A stretch of 64,000 nucleotides of DNA, taken from NCBI RefSeq assembly GCF_932526225.1, contig NC_064037.1, forward strand, positions 12,196,203 through 12,260,202, read 5' to 3'. The notes below the pieces were generated by a model. It did no database searches. It was not told the origin of the DNA and was given only the letters and a program-made list of their open reading frames with translations. This stretch comes from Nematostella vectensis. Its lineage: Eukaryota; Cnidaria; Anthozoa; Actiniaria; Edwardsiidae. Each line of letters begins with the position of its first letter. Position 1 is the first letter of the stretch. The position numbers and the translations under genes are program-made. This document shows positions 1 to 11,523 of the stretch, piece after piece.

Positions 1-1462
1 GCACGGGAGCATAACACGGTGCCATGTTTGGCTTTCTTTAGATTTGTTTGTTTTTATGAATGGGTCCTTTTTGTAAATATAAAATATGCAAAACTACATG
101 GCCGTAGCAGGGGGTTTCCCCAAATAAAAAATGTATAAAGGAATGAGCATTAGGGGCATGGCTGTGCCCCCCAATATTTTGTTTATGTACTGTGCATCAC
201 ACCCCCCCCCCTACCACCACCTAAATAAATAATATATTTTTTTTTCGATATGTGCTACAGCCTAATATGTCTCTCTGCACACAATGAAATTTGTTGCAGG
301 GCTTTACTTAGGGCTTTACTATAAGTTATCATCTAACTTAACAGCATTCATGTGCATATTTGTAAATGATGTTTGGACTTCTTGGCTCGAATGTTGCTGT
401 ATGGCAATCTTGGAGACTTATAACCGGTTGGATATCCAGCTACTGATCCATGAGGAAAATGTGGTATTTCTTACTCTGCAAAAAAGAAAATATGCTTATA
501 GGATACACTTCTCTTTGCATGAATGAATATGTTGTATTTGATTTAAAGATTACAGTAAGTGTCAGAATAAAAGGGATGTCTATATAAAATACCTTACACT
601 ACTTTTTTCGCAGCATAACTTCTAAATGGTTAGCTATGTTTACAATAAATTTCAAATGAATATAAAAAATATATTCCACCTTTACAGTGAGGAAGTTATT
701 TGGTCGATTAGTATCAATGGATAAATCATTAGTCTCAATGGCTGGTAATCAAAGAGTGTTGGGGCCTTAGATATAAATAAGTTATATCTAACATAGCAAA
801 GGCAATATGCATGAAAGTTGGATTCAAACTCTGTGACAACAATAACATGAATGGGTTTTGACAATTTATTAAAAGATAAAAGGGATATAACTTCTAAGTT
901 CCTTTTATGCTTTAACAAAGTTTACGTGAAATTGTTAATTATCTGTTGGAAAGAAAAAAGCGTTGTTAGAACTCTACTAGAACTCAAGTGGAGTCGCAAA
1001 GTGCGAATTAATTTTCGAAAGCTTTACTAAATTGGTGTCTTAAGCCACAGTGCGATTTTTTATAGTCAATTTATGAAAAAGGAGCATTTACCATTTGAAA
1101 GATTACGTTAAGCTGTTTATCTTTGTGCCAAACATGATGTCGCTCTCATAACAAGGTAGAGCGTGATAGGCCCGCCGAGAAGCAAAGAGACGAGGCTACG
1201 ATACATCCACAAGCTTGAAACCTGTGAAGTATGTCATGTGAACCCGACATGAAGACAAATATTTTCAAGTGTTTATACAGAGATAAAACACAATGGAGCC
1301 GTCAAGTTCTTTTAGCAACTTTCAAAAACTTTGTTATTTTAAAATCTCGTGACTTTTCGAAATACAAACAGCAACACTTTAGGATACCTGTGGTAGTAGT
1401 GCCAGTCCTTTTAATTGTAATTCCAACTCTCTTGTTTCGCTGTTTGTTGTGTTTTTGCGATT
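1..1462. other. Upstream flank of the TMEM68-like gene, no gene recognised
   Basis: I see no exon with a recognisable protein here. Positions about 100-260 hold a degraded copy of the short CAGGGCCGTAGC-type element described elsewhere: it starts with GGCCGTAGCAGGGGG and has the diagnostic inner part ending in GTGCCCCCCAATATTTTG, followed by a C tract. The small open frames at 284-526, 682-918 and 1231-1560 have no recognisable domain. The last few hundred bases before 1463 must hold the 5' UTR and promoter of the next gene, but I cannot place a transcription start. Confidence 0.5.
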
Positions 1463-4400
1463 ATGGCATGGCTGTACATAGCGTTATCGCCCTTCGTAGC
1501 CGTCTTTATCTACCCCGTTATCGTCTTATTGGCGATGTACTCTGCAGCTCTGTTCGTTAATGTCTATCTTCATCGTCGACGTCAGTTATACGATGCGTAC
1601 TCGGAGAATTTTTGGTTTGGCGCAACGCAGACTGTTGCCGCTGTTGTCGATGCGCACGGAGAGTTTTGGCACGGTAGGTTAGAGAAAAAACTTACAAGGC
1701 TTTCATAACGCCTCCCTACTCCTTCCCTCTTTTAGCTAGGGGAAAAAATGGTAATGATTTATGATTAGACGTGAATCTACGTGCCTCCAGATGGACTCGA
1801 TAACCGAAGATCTACAGGGGTCAAGTTCAACCTTACACTACTAATTCTCACCATTACTATACATTAATATGAATGCTCTAGTAGTTGTTTTTACAGCCTT
1901 TATAAGTTTTAGTCTAGGACTGTTTTTTATACCATTATTACCAATGCGTGCGAGGGTGTCGGGGGTATTACGCCAAGGCTCTGGTGTATATACTCGTGAC
2001 CGGAAGTAGGGCTTTTTAATCCATGACCCGTGTTTTTGCATCACGGTGGCTTCAAACAAACTAAGAGAGTATGTATTATGCTGACCTGATTTGGAAGGGG
2101 TATGAGACGTTTGAAAGTCGGAGGAAAGTTATTGGCTTTTAGAGCTCCTGTACAATTCTTCAGAAATTTCCCGGGAGTAACGGCTCTGGGAACAAGGCGT
2201 CCCCTATTCCCCTACCCCCTTTCCCTGCCCTAGTTCCCTCCTCCGGCTAAGCGTAGGTGCTATAGGAGACTGCTTATATGCGCATGGCTTTGTAAGACGA
2301 CCTTTCGGAGGTATGGAAACAGTCATAAGAATAGAGTTGAGTTCATGTGCAAGAAAAAGCAAGAGTCCTTGATGCATCAGACGTAAATATACACTTTTTT
2401 TATAAGAACGTCTAATTTTAAATTGAGGCTGGGCCGTTCTTATTTTTGGGACATTTTGAGTCTGAATGTGTTCTTAACGATGTTCTTAAATTTTAGTGTA
2501 TATAAGAACATAATACTTAATGAATTATTATAGGAAGAGAATTACATCGGGGAAGTGATAACACTATTAATAATAAGCAACAATAAGGTTGTTACTATGA
2601 ACACAATTTGATTCTGCATTTTAGAACGCATCAGGACTAAAAAATAAAACTTTTTTCTGCTATCTGAGCCTCGGTATGTTTTTATCATGTTCTAAGCATG
2701 TTCTTAAAAAAGGTTCTTATAAAAAAATGACGTACATGGCCTTTTAGTTTCACTTCTCAAAATATCCTGCATACCTGATGAACAAAGCAAACGATAAATA
2801 ATAAAAAAGACCACGTTCGAAGCTCTGATATTTCCTTTTCAGGTTATGAAATGTTGGGCATAGAGAAACTACCGGATGCGGGTGCAGCACTTCTTATCTA
2901 TTACCACGGCGCCATCCCAATAGATATGTACTACATCATGGCGAGGCTGATTCTACAGAAGAAACGCCGGCTGAGAAACGTCGCCGCTACGTTTCTGTTC
3001 TACGTCCCCGGTACACCAACATTGTAGCCTTTTCATTATTCTCGGGAAAGCCAGATTCTTTAGGGACCTACCATTTGGTATCCATCCTCCCCCCCCCCCC
3101 CAAAAAAAAATAATAATAATAATCAACCAAGTCTTAATGTCAGAGCCTCAGAACCCAGCTCAAAAATCACTTCTACTGGCCTTTAATTTCTTAATTGCTT
3201 GTATAGATTAAGAACACAAATGATAACATCATCCGCAACATTAATATATGCATTGTTTTAAATTATACTGAGCTACAAATTCTTATTAAACACTAACCCG
3301 TTTATTGTGTGTTTAGGAATCCAGTTATTATTGGAGGTGTTTGGTGTGGTGGAAGGGAGGACAAGAGAGCAGTGCCATGAGATTTTAATGGTGGGTGAAC
3401 GCCTAGGGTTTGTCTGAACGGCTAGGCCTTTCTCGATTATGCTGTTTTGGCATTTCGAAGGAAAACGAGAAATTTTTTTTTTTCTTGAAAAACAATTGCT
3501 AGCATTTTCTGTCATTTTTCACGACGGTGATCCAGATTTCAGCACTTAGAACTCAGAAGGATAAATAATCCTAAAGTTTCACAGTTTTTATTACTTGATT
3601 TGAATATTTTCTTTCTGTCTCCTCTGTTTGTGAATTTTCGTTGGGTTACTTGGTTACGATGGGTGGTCGGCGTTAACTCTTTCTCTTGCTCAGCCAAGTG
3701 GCCTCGGCCACGAACTTGCAAGATAGACCAGTACCATTAGCGGATCCATAGGGGACGAACTTGCAAGATAGACCAGTACCATTAGCGGATCCATAGGGGA
3801 CGAACTTGCAAGATAGACCAGTACCATTAGCGGATCCATAGGGGACGAACTTGCAAGATAGACCAGTACCATTAGCGGATCCATAGGGGACGAACTTGCA
3901 AGATAGACCAGTACCATTAGCGGATCCATAGGCCACGAACTTGCAAGATAGACCAATACCATTAGCGGATCCATAGGGCACGAACTTGCAAGATAGACCA
4001 GTACCATTCGGATCCATAGGGCACGAACTTGCAAGATAGACCAGTACCATTAGCGGATCCATAGGGGACGAACTTGCAAGATAGACCAGTACCATTAGCG
4101 GACCCATAGGGCACGAACTTGCAAGATAGACCAGTACCATTCGGATCCATAGGGCACGAACTTGCAAGATAGACCAGTACCATTCGGATCCATAGGGGAC
4201 GAACTTGCAAGATAGACCAGTACCATTAGCGGATCCATAGGGGACGAACTTGCAAGATAGACCAGTACCATTAGCGGACCCATAGGGCACGAACTTGCAA
4301 GATAGACCAGTACCATTCGGATCCATAGGGCACGAACTTGCAAGATAGACCAATACCATTTACCATTAGCGGATCCATGGGGGGGGGGGGGGTGGGGTGG

Positions 4401-7400
4401 CAGAGAGCGCGGTGCCCCTTGGCCCCTCCTTCGGACGGAAATTTTTAGAAATGTTATTTGCTTCATATATTGGTGCCTCCCCCCTTCCTTTGGGAAATCC
4501 TGGATCCGTCTAAGAGATGCTTCAAAAATGACGTGGCCATTTTTCTGGAATGTTTTATGACAAACAAATATCAAGTATCATCTGTTGTTGATGTGAGCAT
4601 ATAATGTAAGAAATTGTACGTTTTTGTTTGAAATAAAAACAAAGCATCCAATGGCATTTTCTAGGGAAATCAGGCATTAGCAGTTTTTGGCTTTATTCGA
4701 GAATTTCTAGTAGCATTGAATGCCAGTTTTACTAGCATAATCGAGAAAGATGTTTGAAGATGAGTATTCTGTCAGGGCCGTAGCAGGGGATGTGGCCGCG
4801 TCTCCCCCCCCCCCCCCCCCCCCTCAATACTAAAAAATTGTAAGCATATCGATTAATGGTTGTCGTTTTTCTAAATGGTCTAAAAGAGCCTGGGGCGAGC
4901 GTGCGGGAGACTGATATTCTAAAACGTTAGGGACTAGGCTCCATTTCCAAGATGGCTGCCATCAAAATCGTAGTAAACACGAATTCCTGCAAGTTTACGT
5001 GAAAATATTCGATTTACAAAGCTCTAGAGTGATAAAAAAAGAGATAAAAATGATTGAAGCGGACTCCTAAATATGGTCTCTAAGGCCTAATAAGGAAATG
5101 ACCGAGCAAGTTCGAAAAACGACAGTTTTTTAAACAAGATTGACTGATATGGGAATGACCAATAGGGGCGTGCCTGTGCGCCCCCCTCCCCCCAAGATTT
5201 TCTTAATGTTTTTGTATTGTGCCCACCCCCTCCCCCCAATCTTACGTGGCCTGCTAACGGCTCTGTCTCTTATTCTATAGCCATTCCTGGGCTCCATAAA
5301 ATAGGTAACTAAACAGCACACAAAAGTCATAACTCAATCACTTTCTTACTGTAAATGTGGCACTAGTCAATTCAATCTATCCAATGGCTACATTCGAAAT
5401 CTCTCATCACTGCAAACCTTGGACAGCCCCTCCCCCCCTCCCGGACACGCACCTGAACGCCTATAGAAAACTGAAGTAAGAAGTCCGGGTTGATGGCATA
5501 TCATCAATTCTAATCCCAAGGAACCCACAAGAGGCAGGGGGTAGAAATAGAAGTGGCTAGTTGTCCACAGGTCTCTGATAATTTTCCGATCGGTAGGGCG
5601 CGCCAAAGTTGATGGAAAAGATCAAAAGTTGCATTTATATGTGATAGCTCTTTCTATAATATTTTGGTGTACACACTTGCTTTTTGGAAAACTCACTCCC
5701 CTAAGCCAATTTAAGTGCCTCTCCTACCGTGGCCAACTTTTACAGTTTCGTGAAGTTAGACAATAAAGATGCGACAACCTTACTGTTTGTTTACATACAA
5801 CGAAATGCTTCAGTGGATATCAGAACACGAGGAAATCCTCCTTGGTGTCAAAAATGTGTTAAACGTTTTGAGCTTGGGTATTTTTGTAAACGTGTTTGTT
5901 ATATCCTATTCTTAGAACGGCGATCTCCTAGCCATATCCCCTGGGGGAGTAAGAGAGGCTTTGTTTTCAGATGAGTATTATGGCATGATATGGAATTCAC
6001 GCAAGGGCTTCGCGAAAGTTGCACTCGCAGCTAAAGTTGTAAGTAAACATTAAAGTAACTTGAATAAGAATACACTATTCCCATTCATCTTCATCAACTA
6101 CTAAACTCAACGTAAAGATTGCAAGAGGGGATGGCAAGGCCCGGTCCCCGGGGGGGATGGGGGTACTTCCTATATCCATCGGACAGGAATCATCGTCGTA
6201 TCTTTTATGGTGTAAATTAGGAGCCTTGGGTATCCTTTAGGGGTGAAAACGAAAATGCCCAGATTTTTTTACCTCTGTATATTTTAGGGTGCTATTATAG
6301 CCATCACTCATCTAACTTGTAGCTCATGAAACAGCTCGGTGTTTTTAGATCACTAATTATTTACGTTTGTTTGAGGTATCTTTTGGGGGTAAATTCATGC
6401 CTAACCACGCCCACATTAGTATCTTTTAGGGTGAAAATATAACCATACCACGCCCACTTTAGTATCATGATTTCCGTCCGTTTAATTTTGGAGTCCCCCC
6501 CCGGGGGGGCCCGGTCCAGGATGGTTTTCATATGGTCGCACACAATCGCAGATGACCGTGTATAATTATATGGACACGAGTTCACTCTTCGATCGAGTGC
6601 ATTCGTGTGCGTGTGGAAATTACTTTATGATCGGAATGCAATCCGTACGGTTAAATTATCTGCGATCGTGCGATTTCTAGTGAAATGTCCGATTTAAAAG
6701 GACCTAACTATTTTTGTTTGACATGGAATTGGAATCTGTTGATAAAAGTAAAAGCACTCCCAGGTTTTTTAGAAAGTGAGTGCACTTTTCTAAGGAAGAG
6801 AGTACTGAAAATGCTTTTTCTTTATGTTACAGCCAGTTTATCCAGTCTTCACACAAAACGTCAGAGAGTGCATACGAACCGTGAAGACCGGACGGGGTAT
6901 GTTATGTCGTAATGCCTTCTCTAACCTACAAGACGACATACCACAGACATGCTAAGTCATGGCTCGTGTATACATGGACAAGAGAAGTCCCCCTGGATTC
7001 CCTTCATTTTTATTCTTGACGTCTGACACGCGATGCGGGGCATTGTAACAATAAAGGGTTGAGACATGGTTAGGGTAGGGGGAGGGGTTGACACCCTTCC
7101 CATGATGCACTTCGTCAAAGCATATTATCAACCGCCGCGCGTCGTGATGGCGCGCAGATGATCTTAGTCATGAAGGCAGTAAGAGCAAGATGGAATAGTT
7201 CCGATGCATTCCGAGGAAGAAACTACTTTGATAATCACCGAATGCCTCGACAATGAAAAAACACACACATGAGCTAGCTTGTAACTCTAACTTTTATTCC
7301 TTAGGTTTCATTGTACTTGTTTTACACATTAAAAAAGGATAATTTGACATTTTCTCCGATGCATTTTGACGGGTTTTTTTCCGCGAATTTCGCACGTTTT

Positions 7401-8102
7401 TTTGCTGCTAACTTAGAAAATTCCGCGCAAGTGCTCATAGACAGGGTGTCAGAGGGGGGAACGGAATGACAAGAAAGAGCGGTTGAGCAGTTGGAAGTTA
7501 TTGACGAGAGTTCGCAGACTATTGAAAACCTCTGTAACTTACAAATGCCATTGTTTTTCTGTAGGATTTCTTCGCAAGCTGTATGAATGGACGAAGTTGC
7601 CCCTGGTGCCGTTATACGGAGGATTTCCTGTTAAAATGAGGTGGGACTTTGAAGTATCGGTACTCACTTTGCGAGGAGAAACGCTCCGAGTACCATTACA
7701 GAGATATATAGATACTTGAAATTCATTAAAAAGCTGTTAATTTATTAAATTTAATCTTTCAGAACAATTATTGGAGATCCTATACCATATGATCCTACTT
7801 TAACCTGTGACGAGCTTACAGAAACGGTAAATCCTAATGTACAATTCTTTTTTTGTCTTTTTGTACAAACAGGATGGAGGGGAGAGGTGTCATTATTTTT
7901 TAATTTCACTTTTCAGTATGCTGCATAGCTGTAACGAATGTTTCAGTCTTCTGTTTTTTTTCTTCAGGTTCAGCAGGAAATCGAGAAATTGATTTATCGA
8001 TACCAAAGGATACCAGGAAGCATTCTAGCAGCCTTTGCAGATCGATGGTCAAACACGCCATGGGAGAGACCCATTAACAACAATCATAAAAAGACCAACT
8101 GA
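1463..8102 (+). CDS. TMEM68: TMEM68-like membrane acyltransferase (8 exons)
   Basis: This gene encodes a 304-residue ER-type acyltransferase of the TMEM68/DGAT2-like group, which in vertebrates makes triacylglycerol. Exons are 1463-1673, 2843-3010, 3317-3390, 5916-6038, 6833-6896, 7565-7640, 7763-7826 and 7968-8102; all junctions are GT/AG and the frame is continuous. Residues about 3-33 form a hydrophobic N-terminal membrane region. The acyltransferase block reads YYHGAIPID (His92, Asp98). Next come NGDLLAISPGGVREA (152-166), PVYPVFTQNVRE, and YGGFPVK followed by GDPIPYDP, all in the same order as in human TMEM68 (about 324 residues). The first ATG giving this hydrophobic start is at 1463. 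Intron 3 carries a 45-bp minisatellite and other repeats. The family call is strong; substrate is inferred from the family only. Confidence 0.93.
2394..2726. mobile_element. MITE-like element with TTTTTTATAAGAAC inverted ends
   Basis: The stretch lies in TMEM68 intron 1. It begins with TTTTTTATAAGAACGT and ends with the inverse (GGTTCTTATAAAAAA), so it has terminal inverted repeats of about 14 bp. Internally it holds GGCTGGGCCGTTCTTATTTTTGG, most of which is also seen near 30115-30140, showing a dispersed family. It has no coding capacity. I could not define the target duplication. Confidence 0.5.
3391..5915. other. TMEM68 intron 3, repeat-filled
   Basis: This 2.5-kb intron contains the 45-bp minisatellite (3711-4378), a long poly-C tract near 4804-4823, and the two halves of a CAGGGCCGTAGC-type MITE (about 4776-4843 and 5138-5267) apparently split by later sequence. 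A reading frame of about 228 codons on the minus strand across 3673-4359 is a product of the 45-bp unit and not a gene. Confidence 0.6.
3711..4378. repeat. 45-bp minisatellite (about 15 units)
   Basis: About 15 head-to-tail units sit in TMEM68 intron 3. Each unit starts CGAACTTGCAAGATAGACCA, continues with GTACCATTAGCGGATCC and ends ATAGGGGA or ATAGGGCA. Most are 45 bp; several are 43 bp because AG is missing before CGGATCC. The unit length being divisible by three explains the long repetitive open frames on the minus strand. Units are nearly identical, which points to recent amplification. Confidence 0.95.
6148..6507. mobile_element. Foldback element with CCGGGGG ends and 10-bp duplication
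   Basis: The element lies in TMEM68 intron 4. It starts CCGGGGGGGATGGGGG and ends with an inverse C/G-rich tract. The 10-bp sequence GGCCCGGTCC flanks it on both sides in the same orientation (6138-6147 and 6508-6517), as a target-site duplication would. Its interior has repeated CTTTTAGGGTGAAAA-type blocks and no coding frame. It resembles the element at 31006-31215. Confidence 0.6.
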
Positions 8103-8120
8103 AGTATTAAAGGGGCAGTT

Positions 8121-9395
8121 TCATTTCTTCCTGTTTTCCTTGAAGTGGGCCTTCAGCCGGCAAGGCTTGGTCATCAAGTTGCAGTCCGGAATTGTTCTCA
8201 GGAAGGACATCTTATGGTACTGTGTCCGGGAAAAGGGAATTTCGATGCTCATGTTGTTAAAGTGGCGCGAGGGTCTTGTTATGGTTTCCATGGTAACAGT
8301 CTTACCCAGGTCCACCATACCAGAATGGATCTTGTAAAACAGGCTAAGCCTTAGATATTTCCTCCTCACCTCAGACATTGATCCAAGTTCACCCAGCATC
8401 TCTGTTTAACTACAGGTGTTATGATATCTGTTTAGTGTAAAGCGTGCGGCTCTACGTTGGACCATTTCTATCTGATTGATGTTTTTCTGTGTTCACGGGT
8501 CCCAAACAGGGCATGCAAATTCTAAGGTGGGGTACACAAGCGTATTGTATGCTGTGGTTGCTAGTGTAGGGTCAGCCACACATAGATTTCTTCTGAGGAA
8601 ACCTAGAGTTTTGTTAGCTTTGTGAGTGATGTTGTTCACTTGTTCGTTCCAAGATAGATCATGCAATATAGCAATGCCAAGATAGGTTGCTATGTTTGTT
8701 GATTCCAACACTTTGTCATGAAGCATATAGTCAAACTGTAGGGCTGATCACTTTCTTGTTATATGGAGAATCTTGCATTTCTCAGAATGGAATTTCAATT
8801 GGCCAGCTTATCAAGATCTTGTTGTAGTGCTTTGCAGTCATTCACTGAGTAAATAGTGTTGTCTGCAAATAACCCCACGTCTGCTGTAAGCAACTCTGGC
8901 AGATCGTTGATGAAGAAGAGAAAGAGGCAAGGACCTAGTACAGATCCTAGTGGGACCCCAGAAAGGACATCTACACTTTCAGAAATCTCTCCGTCCAGGA
9001 CTACCCTTTGAGATCTTCCAGTAAGGAAAGCCTGTATCCAACTACTGTATTAGTAAGGCCACTTATTCCGTAATGATGTAATTTGTGGACAAGGAGATGA
9101 CTGACTTTGTCAAACGCCTTGCTAAAGTCCATCAGGAGCATGTCTATTTGATAGCCATCATGCATGGTATTTACGAGATTGTTGACAAAGCCCAGTAGCT
9201 GAGTTTTGCATAATCTCCTTGTTCGAAAACCATGCTGCAAGGGTAAAGTATGTTATGATAACTTGCATTTCTCATTAAAGAGCTTGTGATAATATGCTCC
9301 AGTAGTTTACAGCCTATACAAATAAGGGATATGGGTCTGTAATTTGCTTAATCACTCCTTGTTCCCTTCTTGAAGAGTGGGACTACATTTGCCTC
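8121..9395 (-). pseudogene. Decayed LINE reverse transcriptase fragment
   Basis: Reading the minus strand from 9395 to 8121 gives the body of a non-LTR reverse transcriptase, broken by frameshifts and stops. In order: VVPLFKKG and NYRPISL; then MLLMDFSKAFDKVSH (about 9130); then SGVPLGSVLGP; then INDLPELLTADVGLFADN (about 8900); then a C-terminal part with LGELGSMSEVRRKYLRLSLF. The catalytic FADD box reads FADN, so the second aspartate is lost. The endonuclease half is missing, as in a 5'-truncated copy. The family looks CR1/Rex-like. Its 3' end lies only about 20 bp from the TMEM68 stop codon, so it may form part of that gene's 3' UTR in antisense. Confidence 0.85.
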
Positions 9396-10383
9396 ACCCT
9401 ATCTTTGATTTATCAAAATTGTGAAAATGTACAAATGGATCCACATAGAAGCACTTTTTGAAATCTTTTATAAATTGGGAAGGTTAGTAATCATCTAACA
9501 CTTTAAAAAAAAATTCAATGATGTCATGCATCATTGTCACCAATAGTTAAAGAGACCGAAGCAACTTTCTTTTTATACTGTGGTATTTTTTTTTAAAAAA
9601 ACATTCTTCCACAAGTTATTGGTATTTATAACTTATAGACACTAGTGTCATAGCCAATCAGAGCACGCATTTTGTAAAATATCACAAAAAGAATTTTAAT
9701 AAAAAAAGTCACCATTTTACATCCATAAAATGTTTCTATTTGGAAATAAGAATGAGGTGTTTAGCTGTGCTAGGATTCAAAATGTAAATATTTATAATTG
9801 TTTCCTCAAATACTATGTAGTATTCTTTAACCAATTTTACATAAGCACATCTGAATAAAGATAAGAACATAAATATGTGTATTTTTAAAGCTTTGGGAAG
9901 AGGTGGGGTGTGGTTACATTTCTACCCTATTTTTATAACTATACAAACTGGATCAAGCTTTTTTACAAGAAGCAGCTTTGGCTAATGACCATGGGGTGTT
10001 CTAGATTGTATTTGTTCTTGGGTGATACAAATATTGTTGTTTTGTTTAATTTGCTTTCAAGGTATAGATATTTTGCAAAAATGTGTACAGACATTTTATG
10101 GTCATTGAATATGAAATACCCATTTTGGGTGGTAGAGGGGGATGCACGCACCCCATAAACACTCCCCTGGCTATATACCTGCGCTGCACCATACTCTCCC
10201 AGGGACTTTAGATGAAGACTCCAGCTAGATTAAAAAAGGTTAGCCTTTCTCACTGGGTCTGCTACTTCTTATAACAGCTTTACACAGCCATGAGAATACC
10301 TGCCTTTTGGAGGCATAAGACCTGAATGCCCTCAGCTAAACTCTGAGAGCTGGCATCCAGCCAACTACGCCAATACCCTTAGT
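9396..10383. other. AT-rich spacer, TSSC4 3' UTR at right
   Basis: The stretch is AT-rich with no recognised coding sequence. Positions about 10200-10383 are probably 3' UTR of the minus-strand TSSC4 gene. Open frames at 9910-10158 are low-complexity chance frames. Confidence 0.45.
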
Positions 10384-11166
10384 TTAGTCATCATTGTCTG
10401 CTTTAACATGCTTCCTAAGTCCTTTTCTCTCTTTGTGTTTTCTCTTCACAAATGTGACTTTATCTTCTCCAGTATCATTGGACACTTCTTTGTTTTCAGA
10501 GTCCCTCTGATTCTCCCCTGTAGTAAGAGTTGTCGTGCTGATCTCCTCTTCCTCTACTTCTTCTTGCTCCACTTGTAAATGTGTTATTCCCACAGTCTTT
10601 TCCTGTGATTTGACACTCCCTTGACTCTCATCCCTTGTAACTTTCTTTTTCTGCTTGTCTGGTTTTTGACCAACGACATATTCAGGCATCATTAGAACCC
10701 CTTGTTTGCCATGAGATGATGGTGACAGCACCACTTTACTTTCCGCTACATGTTTAGTAAATACATGCTTGTCACTCTGACATGTATTTACCGCTCCGGA
10801 ATCCTGCATTTCACTTGCATCCGTTCCAGTTCCTTCCTTTCCAGTTTGCTTTCTCTTTTCCAACTCAGCTATAAATGATCTTGCAACGTGTTTATTCAAG
10901 TCATTTGGCATAACCCCACTGAACTCTTCAGTGCCATCCTCTTCTAGCGAGTATTTGGTCCATTTTTCCGGGTGTAGCACATGGTCCGGCACACGATTTG
11001 GCCGTCGTCTTCTACCACGAGTGACTCTCATGTTGTCGGGATCATCACCGTCTTCCTCATGTCTTGTCGGTTCTAGGCGATCTAGACTACTAAAAACTGA
11101 ATCACTCCGTTTTTGGAAATCCTTATCTCCACTGATATGCAGGAAATTCTCTTCTTTCTCACTCAT
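10384..11166 (-). CDS. TSSC4: TSSC4 homologue (U5 snRNP assembly factor)
   Basis: A single-exon gene of 260 residues. In mammals TSSC4 is a chaperone for U5 snRNP and tri-snRNP assembly, acting in the nucleus. The family signature is clear: an N-terminal block FLHISGDKDFQKRS followed by VFSSLDRLE, then VPDHVLHPEKWTKYSLEED around residues 65-83, then KHVFTKHV, matching the order in human TSSC4 (about 329 residues). The rest is charged and probably disordered, with a Glu-rich patch (EQEEVEEEEIS) and a basic C-terminus. I chose the ATG at 11166 (MSEKEENF) because the conserved part begins soon after; an in-frame ATG at 11253 adds 29 unconserved residues. It starts 357 bp from LRRC43, head to head. 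Confidence 0.85.
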   Translation of the reverse strand: MSEKEENFLHISGDKDFQKRSDSVFSSLDRLEPTRHEEDGDDPDNMRVTRGRRRRPNRVPDHVLHPEKWTKYSLEEDGTEEFSGVMPNDLNKHVARSFIAELEKRKQTGKEGTGTDASEMQDSGAVNTCQSDKHVFTKHVAESKVVLSPSSHGKQGVLMMPEYVVGQKPDKQKKKVTRDESQGSVKSQEKTVGITHLQVEQEEVEEEEISTTTLTTGENQRDSENKEVSNDTGEDKVTFVKRKHKERKGLRKHVKADNDD

Positions 11167-11523
11167 ACTTGGTTGAGATCGCCAACAACTGGATAATACA
11201 GCTACAGCTCTTTCGATAGAGGAAAACTGGATCCCGAAGCACAGGAAGCCCAAAACTCAGTTCTAAAGACAACAAACATCCCAACACCCTCTCAAATTTC
11301 CATTTAATCTCTTTAGTAAGGAATAAAATAATTTAATCTACTTTGGAAGTTGCATTTATATGTATCATTGTTCTTTCTAGTATGGGATTAATTTTCATAT
11401 GTCTGTTTTGTTCTGGGTTTCCTGTGTCCGCCGTCCGTCCCTAGAAACAGCGCGAGTTTAGTTAGCAACCAATATGGCGGCTGTCAACCTCCTCCATACG
11501 AGAAGCCAGATTCAACTAGGAAA
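11167..11523. promoter_or_regulatory. Shared TSSC4/LRRC43 promoter region
   Basis: These 357 bp separate two divergent start codons, so they must hold promoters for both genes. Positions 11468-11483 read ACCAATATGGCGGCTG, which combines a CCAAT box with an ATGGCGGC core like the YY1 site. No TATA box is evident. The transcription starts are not determined. Confidence 0.55.

Noticed and set aside
1231-1560. Longer upstream start for the TMEM68-like gene
   Set aside because: This frame differs from that of MAWLYIALSPF at 1463, which matches the hydrophobic TMEM68 N-terminus.
3673-4574. Repetitive proteins of 114-228 codons on the minus strand
   Set aside because: They are produced by a 45-bp tandem repeat in an intron and switch frame at 43-bp units.
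4945-4965. YY1 promoter at CCAAGATGGCTGCC
   Set aside because: It lies deep in TMEM68 intron 3 with no start codon, CpG-rich context or gene beside it.
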